A stretch of DNA of 64,000 nt, taken from AC2028 sp002373595 (GTDB lineage: Bacteria > Bacillota > Clostridia > Lachnospirales > Lachnospiraceae). The stretch lies in the NCBI GenBank assembly GCA_946616365.1, contig CAMOIX010000006.1, forward strand, positions 1-64,000, read 5' to 3'. How positions within the stretch are numbered: position 1 is the stretch's first letter; each line of letters begins with the position of its first letter. This document shows, piece after piece, positions 42,555 through 50,669 of the stretch. The position numbers and the translations under genes were made by a program. Below the pieces are notes generated by a model, which was not told the DNA's origin, searched no databases, and saw only the letters and a program-made list of their open reading frames with translations.

Positions 42555-43991
42555 CTACAGATCTTCTTTGATGTATCCTTTGAGGATCTCCGATCCGGGA
42601 TCGTTCTTTCTGATATCTCCTATGTCCGTTCCCATCTCTCTGGCGAGTATCTCTGCAACCTTGGGACTGCAGAATCCAGCCTGACATCTGCCCATTCCGG
42701 CTCTGGTCCTGCGCTTTACTCCGTCGAGTGTGGAAGCTCCGAGAGGTCGCCTGATGGAGTCTACTATCTCACCCTCTGTGATCGTCTCGCAGCGACATAT
42801 TACATTCGCATAGAGCGGGTTTTCCTTTATGAGAGCTTCGTATTCTTCACGGGTCATCTCCTTGGGATTGGGAATGCCCTTTCTGGTATTGATAAAATCA
42901 TTCTTCAGATCTGCATTAAGTTTATCCGCGATCATGCACGCAAGCATTACTCCTATCGCGGGAGCACATGTAAGTCCCGGTGATTCTATACCGGCTGCAT
43001 CGTAGAATCCCGGAGCATCTTCACATTCACCTAAGATGAAGTCTCCGTTTTCCTCATGTGCGCGCACACCCGCAAATGATGTTATCGTCTGTCTGCCCGG
43101 CAGTCCCGGTATACTGAGCGCGGCTTTGGCAGCCACTTCCGAGAGTCCGTCCGCTGTGGTGCTCACTTCCTCTCCGTCCTCTATATCATTGGCATTGGGC
43201 CCGACGAGGAGATTGCCATGGACAGTCTGTGTGACGAGCACACCCTTGCCGAGCTTGGTCGGAAGCTGGAATATCGTATGTGATACGGTTCCGCCGACTG
43301 TCCTATCCATAAGGAGGTATTCTCCCTTGCGGGGGATTATCTTTATCTTCTTATCACTGACCATATTGTGGAATACATCCGAGGACACTCCGGCTGCATT
43401 TACCACGGTCTTTGTTTCAAATGTTCCCTTGTTGGTGCGGACTCTGTATCCGCTTTCAGTCTTCTCTATCAGATCACATTCAGTCTTGAGTGAGAAGTTT
43501 ACTCCGTTGACGGATGCGTTCTCTGCCATGGCTATCGTCAAAAGGAAAGGACATACAACACCTGCCGACGGAGCATAGAGTGCGCACACCGCATCATCGG
43601 TCACATTGGGCTCCAGCTCTTTGATCCTATCCTTCTCAATGATCTGCAGACCTTTGACACCGTTTGTAACGCCCTGATCGTAGAGTTTATTTATGACATC
43701 TCTGTCTTTTTCATCAAAGCATAGAACAAGAGAACCGTTTTCCCTAAACGGGAAATCCAGTTCCTCAGAAAGTTCCTTTATCAGGCTGTTTCCTTCTACA
43801 TTGAGCTTAGCCTTTAGCGTTCCGGGCTTTGCGTCATAGCCCGCATGCACGATACCGCTGTTTGCCTTGGATGTGCCTTCGCATACATCGGAATGCTTAT
43901 CAACCACGAGAACATTCAGATCGTATCTCGACAGTTCCCTTGCAATGCTGCATCCCGTCACACCCGCTCCGAGTATCAAAACGTCCAGCAT
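42555..43991 (-). CDS. glpA: Anaerobic glycerol-3-phosphate dehydrogenase-like FAD oxidoreductase with BFD-type Fe-S domain
   Basis: 478 residues. The N-terminal DAO-fold FAD domain (ILGAGVTGCSIARELSRYDL, GTSKANSGIVHAGYDA) is followed by a C-terminal BFD-like [2Fe-2S] domain with four Cys in VICRCETITEG and GMGRCQAGFCSP. It oxidises glycerol-3-phosphate to dihydroxyacetone phosphate. First of four genes for glycerol use (glpA, FAD oxidoreductase, DUF1667, glpK), spaced 1-36 bp apart. AGAGGA precedes the ATG. The GlpA label rests on domain pattern and context; related enzymes act on other hydroxy acids. Confidence 0.88.
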   Translation of the reverse strand: MLDVLILGAGVTGCSIARELSRYDLNVLVVDKHSDVCEGTSKANSGIVHAGYDAKPGTLKAKLNVEGNSLIKELSEELDFPFRENGSLVLCFDEKDRDVINKLYDQGVTNGVKGLQIIEKDRIKELEPNVTDDAVCALYAPSAGVVCPFLLTIAMAENASVNGVNFSLKTECDLIEKTESGYRVRTNKGTFETKTVVNAAGVSSDVFHNMVSDKKIKIIPRKGEYLLMDRTVGGTVSHTIFQLPTKLGKGVLVTQTVHGNLLVGPNANDIEDGEEVSTTADGLSEVAAKAALSIPGLPGRQTITSFAGVRAHEENGDFILGECEDAPGFYDAAGIESPGLTCAPAIGVMLACMIADKLNADLKNDFINTRKGIPNPKEMTREEYEALIKENPLYANVICRCETITEGEIVDSIRRPLGASTLDGVKRRTRAGMGRCQAGFCSPKVAEILAREMGTDIGDIRKNDPGSEILKGYIKEDL

Positions 43992-44013
43992 ATTATCCGT
44001 CCTCTTTATCTGT

Positions 44014-45222
44014 CTATATATGATAATAGTTAACGAGCTTCGTCACTGCCTCTATCGACTGTGAGACTTCCTCATCCGTCAGTCTCGGGTAGAGAGGAAT
44101 ACTCATGATGCCTGCATATACCTTCTCCGCATTGGGGCAGAGACCCTTCTCATATCCAAGTGACTTGTAATACGGGAACCAGTACACAGGCACGTAGTGA
44201 ACCTGGCACTGTACATTCTCAGCCGACATAGCATCAAAGAACTGCCTCCTCGTGCATTTAAGCTTGGTCAGATCAAGCTGTATGATATAGAGATGTCTCG
44301 CAGTATCCGACTCGGGTATCTCCTTCTGCACTATGATCGCATCAAGTTTGGAGAATGCTTCATCATATCTGGCGACTATCTCTTTCCTCCTTGCTACAAA
44401 GCTGTCCAGCTTGTGAAGCTGGCTGATAAGGAGTGCCGCCTGTATATCCGTCATACGGTAGTTAAATCCGAGCATCTGCTGCTCATAGTACCAGGATCCC
44501 TCGTGAGGACCGTCGAGCATCTTGTCCTCGTCATGCTCCATCCCGTGACTGCGAAGGAGAAGGAGCTTCTCATAGTATTCTTTATTGTTTGTAAGGATCG
44601 CACCTCCCTCGCCGGAAGTAACCGTCTTGACCGGATGGAATGAAAAGCATGTCATATCCGCGAGTGCGCCAACGCTTCCCTTAACTACCTTTCCGTTGTA
44701 CTTAGTTCCTATGGAATGTGCTGCATCCTCGATAAGAACCAGTCCGTGCTTATCGCAGATCTCACGCAATCTGTCGAGCTCAACGGCCTGACCGGTAAAG
44801 TCTACTGCGACCACAGCCTTGGTCCTGGGCGTGATATGAGCCTCGACCGAATCGGGATCTATGTTGTAAGTCTCGGGATTGATATCCGCAAATACCGGAC
44901 GGCCTCCGCAGTACAAAGCGCAGTTCGCACTGGCCATGAATGTAAGGGGTGTCGTTATCAGTTCATCCCCTTCGCCTATACCTGCGACTGCTGCCGCCAG
45001 GTGAAGAGCACAGGTACAGTTGCTGACAAGTACAGCATACTTTGCTCCCGTGATCCTGCACAGAAGGTCTTCTGCTGCCGTAACCTTCGGGCCGCATGTA
45101 ATGAGCGCATCCTGTACCGCTGTCGCAACGGCATCGGCATCCTCTTTGGTCACCCACTGTCCGCCGTAATATATCTTCTTTTCTCTTACGGGAGTTCCTC
45201 CCTCAATAGCCGGTTTCTGCAT
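44014..45222 (-). CDS. DegT/DnrJ/EryC1/StrS aminotransferase, PseC-like
   Basis: 402 residues, a PLP enzyme of the sugar aminotransferase family. The PLP lysine lies in CFSFHPVKTVTSGEGGA, preceded by LVLIEDAAHSIG. The FSFHPVKT form and N-terminus IYYGGQWVTKED are closest in style to PseC and ArnB, which aminate UDP-4-keto sugars for cell-surface glycans such as pseudaminic acid. None of the accompanying genes (dehydratase, acetyltransferase, synthase) is in the window, so the actual sugar is unknown. AGGAGA precedes the ATG; a terminator of the upstream operon lies before it, and it is 22 bp ahead of glpA. Confidence 0.87.
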   Translation of the reverse strand: MQKPAIEGGTPVREKKIYYGGQWVTKEDADAVATAVQDALITCGPKVTAAEDLLCRITGAKYAVLVSNCTCALHLAAAVAGIGEGDELITTPLTFMASANCALYCGGRPVFADINPETYNIDPDSVEAHITPRTKAVVAVDFTGQAVELDRLREICDKHGLVLIEDAAHSIGTKYNGKVVKGSVGALADMTCFSFHPVKTVTSGEGGAILTNNKEYYEKLLLLRSHGMEHDEDKMLDGPHEGSWYYEQQMLGFNYRMTDIQAALLISQLHKLDSFVARRKEIVARYDEAFSKLDAIIVQKEIPESDTARHLYIIQLDLTKLKCTRRQFFDAMSAENVQCQVHYVPVYWFPYYKSLGYEKGLCPNAEKVYAGIMSIPLYPRLTDEEVSQSIEAVTKLVNYYHI

Positions 45223-45290
45223 ACTGATCTCCTAAAAAAATAAGTATTTATAGTACACACAGATATGTTAATTTTACCACTTTTTGGCCG

Positions 45291-45324
45291 AAAAACAAAA
45301 CGAAGCCCGCCGTTTTGGCGGGCT
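45291..45324 (-). terminator. Intrinsic terminator of the zinc-ribbon envelope operon
   Basis: Stem GCCCGCC/GGCGGGC (45305-45311 with 45317-45323) around a GTTTT loop, followed on the minus strand by TCGTTTTGTTTTT. It closes the transcript of the three genes 45356-48849. Confidence 0.8.
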
Positions 45325-45355
45325 CCGTCGATTAATTTTTTATTAATCCCGATCT

Positions 45356-46315
45356 TTAGAAGAAATTCTTTACAGCGGAATTGATTCCTGCCTTGATGAA
45401 GAGATACATGAAGAATGCGCATACGATGAAGGAAACAGCGCTGATGATGATAACGAACCATGATCTCTTGTTCTCTCCGATAGCATACATATACTTCTCA
45501 AGAGCGGCATTGCTGAATACGATCCAGATGAGAAGTCCTGCAAAGAGGAAGATAGCTGCCATAACAGGTGAGAAGATTCCAAAGAGGAACATTCCGAGGA
45601 AACAGCATGCAGGATAGAGCTTAAGTGAGCAAAGTCTGCCAAGAAGCATCTGGAAGCTTACCATGGGATTGCTGCTGTGTCCGAAAGCATATCCGAGTCC
45701 TGCGCGGATAAGGATTGAAAGCACGATCACAAAGAGTGCTCCGAGTCCTACAAGAGCTCTTGCTCCTACGGGGATCTCTACTGAGAATGATCCGAGAATG
45801 GGAATATTTTTTGCCTTGAGCTGTCCAAGAGGAAGGTGGATCATCATCATAAAGAATGCGAGGAGTGCATATGCTCCAGCTACGATGAGAGCTGCTCCGC
45901 CGGAGATATTAGCTGACTCCTCACCTGCGGTAAGGGGAGCGGTAAATGCCTTCGGGAAGAGAGCCTTGAATGCAAGCTCAAGCCTGGAAGGAACATAAGG
46001 AACGGGCTGATAGTAAGGCTGGCCGGGATAGGGCTGGCCGGGCATAGGCTGTCCCTGAGGGTATCCCTGCTGCATCTGAGGCTGTGCGTATCCCTGCTGA
46101 GGCTGCTGTGCATATCCCTGCTGGGGCTGCTGCGCATACATCTGAGGCTGGGGTGCAACCTGTGGCTGAGGTGCTGCCTGCATCTGAGGCTGAGGTGCTG
46201 CCTGCATCTGAGGCTGAGGTGCTGCCTGAGGCTGTGCCATAGAAGCCTGGAATCCTGCGCAGTCGCATACTCCGTTCTCCATCGGCTTTCCGCAAAACTT
46301 ACAAAAATTTCCCAT
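45356..46315 (-). CDS. Zinc-ribbon membrane protein with Pro/Gln-rich linker
   Basis: 319 residues. An N-terminal zinc ribbon (FCKFCGKPMENGVCDC) is followed by about 80 residues of low-complexity Gln/Pro/Ala/Met (repeats of PQPQMQAA, QQPQQGYA, QPYPGQP), then about five membrane helices. The ribbon is probably cytoplasmic. Function unknown. It is the last gene of an operon whose middle gene has the mirror layout, membrane part first and zinc ribbon last with a similar linker, so the two may interact through ribbons or linkers. AGGAGG precedes the ATG. Confidence 0.78.
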   Translation of the reverse strand: MGNFCKFCGKPMENGVCDCAGFQASMAQPQAAPQPQMQAAPQPQMQAAPQPQVAPQPQMYAQQPQQGYAQQPQQGYAQPQMQQGYPQGQPMPGQPYPGQPYYQPVPYVPSRLELAFKALFPKAFTAPLTAGEESANISGGAALIVAGAYALLAFFMMMIHLPLGQLKAKNIPILGSFSVEIPVGARALVGLGALFVIVLSILIRAGLGYAFGHSSNPMVSFQMLLGRLCSLKLYPACCFLGMFLFGIFSPVMAAIFLFAGLLIWIVFSNAALEKYMYAIGENKRSWFVIIISAVSFIVCAFFMYLFIKAGINSAVKNFF

Positions 46316-46375
46316 CTTTAATCCTCCTAATATTAAACGTAGTCTTTTGTGCTACATTAATTCTCTTTGATCAGG

Positions 46376-48433
46376 TTATTCCGCCTTGCTTCCGCACTCG
46401 GGACAGAATACGGAATCTGCAGGAATCTTGGCTCCGCAGTTGCTGCAGAACATAGTTGCGGGTTCTGCTGCGGGCTGAACAGGCTGCATGGGCTGCTGCA
46501 TGGGCTGAGCCACAGGCTGACCGGGTCCGGCCATAGGCTGTACCGGCATAGGTTGTCCGGGCATAGGCTGTATAGGAGCAACTTGCTCCTGTCCAGCCGC
46601 AGGCTGTACCTGATAGGGCTGAGCCGGTCTCTTCGCTGCCGCCTTCTTAGCTGCTATAACTATGATGCAAATGACAGTAGCAAGTGCCGCGAGTCCGCTG
46701 AGTATCCATACCAATACGCCAAGGAAGTTGGACTTCTTACCGATCACATCAGTCCTGAGGTAATCGCGGGGGCTGTAATTTGTGTAGGTCTTCTCGTAGT
46801 CATTGCCCTTCTGGGTCTCTTCATCGGCATCCGATCCTGCGAGCTTACCGATTCCCTTTATAGTATAAGTAAGCTTGGAGATCTTAACATCCGTGAACAT
46901 ACTTAAGTCGAATACGTCTTTAACATTGGTAATGACGGACGTGGGCAGGAGCGCATTGGTGTCTCTCGTAACAACAAGGAGGCTGTGCCCGCCAAATGCC
47001 CTATTCCAAAGTTCTTCCTCAACAGCGGAATCCGCTTCGGTCTTTATCACGATGTCGAGTCCATCCTTGCCGGCTTCACACTTCTTTAAAGTAATCTCCG
47101 CCTTGTTGGTCCCGTCCTCAAAATAAGCATTGGTCTCGTCGATCGTAGCCTGGATTCTGTCCTTAAGGCTGGAAAGCTGAGCATCGGTAAGTCCGTCAAG
47201 GAATGCGAGAGTTACCTCTCTGGTCACCTTACCACCTCTCTGAGGCTTAAGGACTATCTCAGCTTCCGATACCGTGTACTTGTAAGTGTAAGTATAATCG
47301 AGAGAGAAGTCGTTGCCATAGTTCGTGTTGTAGAGTTTGTCAAATCCTTCTATCTCGGTCTGTGAGGTACTTATCGAGTTAGTACTGTCACCGATAGTTG
47401 CTTTTCCTTCATACTCTCCTACATTTGATACATAATAACCAAGTTTAAGCTCATTGTAGCTGCCGGTAGCATAGTTGCCGAGGCTGACAGTCTCTTTGAC
47501 TCTCTTGGAATCGCTGAAGATGTTCTTTACTCTCTTGGACTCTGCTTCGTCCTCTCCCTCTCCTACAACGGCTTCTTCAAAGAGGGTCTCTCCGTTCTTG
47601 CCGGAGAATACATTCATCACTTCATTAACTGTAGAAGCGCTTGCTCCCTTTACCTCTAAGGTATAGGTATGTACTCCCCCTTCCTCATTCCATTCGGCGG
47701 ATGCCGGAGCAGCAGTCACGCTGTCGAGATAATTCTTGATATCATCTCCGTTGCTGTCCATTGATACCTGAGGAACACGGACTTCTATCTTTCTGTCATA
47801 TGTACCGTCGTTATTAACGGTGGTATACAGGCTGACACCGTCAAGTCTTAAGTACTTGATCGTATCGATGTAAGGAGTGCTGCCTTCAGACTTACTGCCG
47901 AGAACATTCCATGTTCCGGTCTGTGAAGAATAGAAGATATTGCTCTTATTGTTCTCTGCTACATAACCTGAATCTACAACGAGATTTTCAAACCATCCGA
48001 GAAGCTGCTCGGAATTAAAGTTCTCATTATATCTGACTCCGGTAGCAAATACGGAATCCGGTGCCACAAAGGTAAAGGGCTCATCGAGCTCCTCTCTGCC
48101 ACTCTGCTGAAGGAGTGAATTGATCTTGCCCTTGTACTCATCCATATCGCTGAAGGTCATCTTAAACTCATAGATGACATCTTCGTCCGTGGACTTGTCG
48201 GTGAACTGAAGCTCTGCGGGGCAATTGGAAGAAACCGTATTGGCAGCGGATTCGTAATCGCCGGTGAAATAGCTCTTATTGTCGTTCTTATTGGCGGTAT
48301 AGGTCATGATACGTGTACCGCTCTGATTGGTGTCTATGGTAAGTTCGGTATTAACCTGGCCTCCGCAAGCGGTAAGTAAAAAGAGCATCATTACCGCTGA
48401 CAGTGCATATACTAATTTCTTAAGTGTCTTCAT
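46376..48433 (-). CDS. Lipoprotein with large outer domain, single membrane helix and C-terminal cytoplasmic zinc ribbon
   Basis: 685 residues. The signal ends with a lipobox (LFLLTACGG), then about 540 exported residues of mixed beta structure starting ELTIDTNQSGTRIMTY, perhaps related to LppM-like lipoproteins. A transmembrane helix follows near residues 570-598 (VLVWILSGLAALATVICIIV), then KKAAAKR (positive-inside), a Pro/Met/Gln-rich linker, and a zinc ribbon MFCSNCGAKIPA...CPECGSK. Lipid-modified N-terminus outside and ribbon inside is an unusual topology that could carry a signal across the membrane. GGAGG precedes the ATG. Middle gene of the operon. Confidence 0.78.
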   Translation of the reverse strand: MKTLKKLVYALSAVMMLFLLTACGGQVNTELTIDTNQSGTRIMTYTANKNDNKSYFTGDYESAANTVSSNCPAELQFTDKSTDEDVIYEFKMTFSDMDEYKGKINSLLQQSGREELDEPFTFVAPDSVFATGVRYNENFNSEQLLGWFENLVVDSGYVAENNKSNIFYSSQTGTWNVLGSKSEGSTPYIDTIKYLRLDGVSLYTTVNNDGTYDRKIEVRVPQVSMDSNGDDIKNYLDSVTAAPASAEWNEEGGVHTYTLEVKGASASTVNEVMNVFSGKNGETLFEEAVVGEGEDEAESKRVKNIFSDSKRVKETVSLGNYATGSYNELKLGYYVSNVGEYEGKATIGDSTNSISTSQTEIEGFDKLYNTNYGNDFSLDYTYTYKYTVSEAEIVLKPQRGGKVTREVTLAFLDGLTDAQLSSLKDRIQATIDETNAYFEDGTNKAEITLKKCEAGKDGLDIVIKTEADSAVEEELWNRAFGGHSLLVVTRDTNALLPTSVITNVKDVFDLSMFTDVKISKLTYTIKGIGKLAGSDADEETQKGNDYEKTYTNYSPRDYLRTDVIGKKSNFLGVLVWILSGLAALATVICIIVIAAKKAAAKRPAQPYQVQPAAGQEQVAPIQPMPGQPMPVQPMAGPGQPVAQPMQQPMQPVQPAAEPATMFCSNCGAKIPADSVFCPECGSKAE

Positions 48434-48453
48434 CTCCTGATCCCTCCGGCTGC

Positions 48454-48849
48454 TTAATAAATATCAACGAACCACTGGCCGTTGATCTTGACAAGGTCGA
48501 AAGAATCAGTTTCTGTCCTTCCGTCTTTTTCGAGAATAGTGAGATATACCTCCGCGGTCTCCTCATCTTCGTCAGTCTCATAGGCAGGATCCGCAACCAG
48601 GACCTTCTCATACCCTATTTCAGAGAAGCCTTCAGAATATCTGGTCTCGAACTCTCTGGAAGTAATTCCTTCGCTTGCGGCATTGGTGAACTTATATGCC
48701 TTATTGAATTTACCGTCCAGCATCGCGACAGTGAATTCCTTAGCTACCTTGGACGGCTTGGAGGTTCTCCAGTCAGCGGTCAGGGCGATCGACCCGATGA
48801 TCAGAAAAACCGTTAGTATTCCCGTAAGTACAGGAACTGTTTTTTTCAT
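48454..48849 (-). CDS. Small membrane-anchored protein, NTF2/DUF4878-like
   Basis: 131 residues: an N-terminal membrane or signal helix (TVPVLTGILTVFLIIGSIAL) and an outer domain of about 100 residues with helices and strands in the order of NTF2-like DUF4878 proteins (VAKEFTVAMLDGKFNKAY, EVYLTILEKDGRTETD, LVKINGQWFVDIY). Function unknown. First gene of the three-gene envelope operon, 20 bp before the lipoprotein gene. AGGAGG precedes the ATG, and AT-rich promoter-like sequence (TATACT) lies just upstream. Confidence 0.72.
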   Translation of the reverse strand: MKKTVPVLTGILTVFLIIGSIALTADWRTSKPSKVAKEFTVAMLDGKFNKAYKFTNAASEGITSREFETRYSEGFSEIGYEKVLVADPAYETDEDEETAEVYLTILEKDGRTETDSFDLVKINGQWFVDIY

Positions 48850-48906
48850 AACTATGCCTCCTGTTTTAAGTATAAAAATACAACTTTTATGATACTATAT
48901 ATGCTC

Positions 48907-50607
48907 TTATTTGTCTAATATGTCCTCTTTGGTGAGCATACGGTCTCCGATGACCTGGGATGCCCATGTCTGAAGGTCTGAAAGGCGCACTATACCGCAG
49001 TCTCCGTGGTATTTCATGCCGTGTGCGTTTGCCAGTTCCTCAGTGTAATCCTCGAGGGCGTAGATCCTGTGGGTAAATCCGCCACTCTTGGTATAGTGGT
49101 TAACGAGAGGAAGTCCTCCCGTTTCTTCCATATCTATTGAAATACCGTCCCCATCCACCTTAAAGGATACCCATGCCATCATCTCGAGCACTCTCTCGGG
49201 ATGGTCCTGGGTGGAGATATAGTTTCCGACGGAATAGAAGCAAAGTCCCTTATTTCCTTTATCCGTGGTGATCTCCTCTATGGGCTCTATAACATGGGGA
49301 TGCGCACCTATGATAAGGTCTGCACCCGCATCTATCATCTGATTGGCAAATCTGACCTGTCTCTCTATCGGTCTGAATGTGTACTCTACTCCCCAATGAG
49401 GGCAGACTACAACGATATCGGCGATCTGCCTGGCAGCTGCGATATCTGCGAGCACCTGGGTATCAAGAGTCTCGAAATCGAGCATCCTGCTGTCGTTATA
49501 CGGATTAAGTCTCTCGATATATCCGTCCACATCAGCCGGCCAGCTCTCCCAGTTGATGCTGTATGTATAGTTGAGTATGGCGAATTTGTATCCGTCGACG
49601 ACAGCCATTTTGATCCTTGAAGGACTGGATGTACCGTACTCAGTGTCGATCTGCTCATCAGGATCCGGCGTGCTGTTCGTCTCAGATCCGTCTGACTGCC
49701 CGGAAAGTGCGATCTCCACTATCTTGCGTGCATTATCCACGGCAAGATCGTGAGTGTATGTCTCTATGAGATTGTCTATCGTACCTGCCTGATACTTCGG
49801 TGTATAGGGAAGGAGCGCTTTCGCAATCTCGGGATCCACGCCTGCATCGAGCGCAGCATGATAATTCTTGAATCCTTCATTGGCATCGGCATTCTCGGTC
49901 CTTATCTCTATGGACTGAGTCTGCGGAACGGATCCGTGTATGCCGCAGACGAGCATCTCGGGGTATTTGGTCGCATAGAAATCCGACATATGGATAACAC
50001 CGCTCTGTCCGGCATCACGGGCATGGTTGGTTGCGGCTATCACTACATTAAATCCGGCCTTGGCAGTGGCATCTCCGACCTCGCTCGGCGTATTGAACAC
50101 AGGGTAGCTCGTAAATTCCCTGTCATCGCCTCCTAAGGGGCTCTCCTGGTTGATGATCCTGATATCCGCAGCCCTGATGAGATCCTGCATCACGCCTTCG
50201 AACTCAAAATCATAATTTCTCGTGCCGTCAGCCTGCTTTCCCTCATTAATGAGTCCGGTATGGAAGAGATTGTCACCGACCATCATAAGGTGTATATGAT
50301 AGGGCTCAAAGACCGGGATCTCCGATTCACCCGAAAAACTGTATGAGACTGCGGGAGACTGTGTGCTGTCCCCGCTGCCGTCACCGGTTGTCGCATCTCC
50401 GGAGTTTCCGCCCCACCCTTCTATGGGGGTCCCCTCCGAATCCATATAACCTCCGGACTCTTTGGCCGTTTTGGGGGTATTGTCTCCCTTTTTAAGGATA
50501 TCGGCAGGGCCGAACAGGGCAAATATACCCAGTCCCGCGAGGGCCATTATCGCCAGTAAAATCAGTACTATTTTGCCTGTATTTCTTCTTTTTCTGCGTT
50601 TTCTCAT
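48907..50607 (-). CDS. CapA-family protein (poly-gamma-glutamate synthesis/metallophosphoesterase-like)
   Basis: 566 residues. A basic N-terminus and membrane helix (IVLILLAIMALAGLGIFAL) are followed by a Gly/Ser/Asp linker and a CapA domain with MMVGDNLFHTG, INQESPLGG, VVIAATNHARDAG, VVCPHWGVEYTF and IIGAHPHVIEP, the metal-binding-like motifs of the family. CapA/PgsA proteins take part in poly-gamma-glutamate capsule production, but no capB or capC is near, so this may be one of the many orphan CapA enzymes. An extended -10 promoter lies only 7 bp before the ATG and no ribosome binding site is present, suggesting a leaderless mRNA. Confidence 0.87.
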   Translation of the reverse strand: MRKRRKRRNTGKIVLILLAIMALAGLGIFALFGPADILKKGDNTPKTAKESGGYMDSEGTPIEGWGGNSGDATTGDGSGDSTQSPAVSYSFSGESEIPVFEPYHIHLMMVGDNLFHTGLINEGKQADGTRNYDFEFEGVMQDLIRAADIRIINQESPLGGDDREFTSYPVFNTPSEVGDATAKAGFNVVIAATNHARDAGQSGVIHMSDFYATKYPEMLVCGIHGSVPQTQSIEIRTENADANEGFKNYHAALDAGVDPEIAKALLPYTPKYQAGTIDNLIETYTHDLAVDNARKIVEIALSGQSDGSETNSTPDPDEQIDTEYGTSSPSRIKMAVVDGYKFAILNYTYSINWESWPADVDGYIERLNPYNDSRMLDFETLDTQVLADIAAARQIADIVVVCPHWGVEYTFRPIERQVRFANQMIDAGADLIIGAHPHVIEPIEEITTDKGNKGLCFYSVGNYISTQDHPERVLEMMAWVSFKVDGDGISIDMEETGGLPLVNHYTKSGGFTHRIYALEDYTEELANAHGMKYHGDCGIVRLSDLQTWASQVIGDRMLTKEDILDK

Positions 50608-50614
50608 AAGCGCT

Positions 50615-50623
50615 ATTATAACA
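50615..50623 (-). promoter_or_regulatory. Extended -10 promoter of the CapA gene, apparently leaderless
   Basis: Minus strand TGTTATAAT (50623-50615), a TGn-extended perfect -10. Transcription should start about 7 nt downstream, at or within two bases of the ATG at 50607. The intervening AGCGCTT holds no Shine-Dalgarno. Confidence 0.6.
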
Positions 50624-50629
50624 AAAGAC

Positions 50630-50658
50630 TGGAATTTTATAAAGAGATTTGTTATACT
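50630..50658 (+). promoter_or_regulatory. Extended -10 promoter of the NlpC/P60 gene with a very short leader
   Basis: TGTTATACT (50650-50658) with TGGAAT 17 bp before the hexamer. The expected start is near 50665, about five bases before the ATG at 50670. No Shine-Dalgarno lies between, and an in-frame TGA at 50658-50660 excludes an earlier start codon. Confidence 0.55.
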
Positions 50659-50669
50659 GACGATTACCT

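Noticed and set aside
44014..45222. Start of a pseudaminic acid or other surface-sugar cluster
   Set aside because: The aminotransferase stands alone; no dehydratase, acetyltransferase or synthase is present in the window.
46000..46240. Tandem repeats as a CRISPR array or minisatellite
   Set aside because: The repeats encode the Pro/Gln-rich linker of the zinc-ribbon membrane protein in frame; there are no regular spacers.
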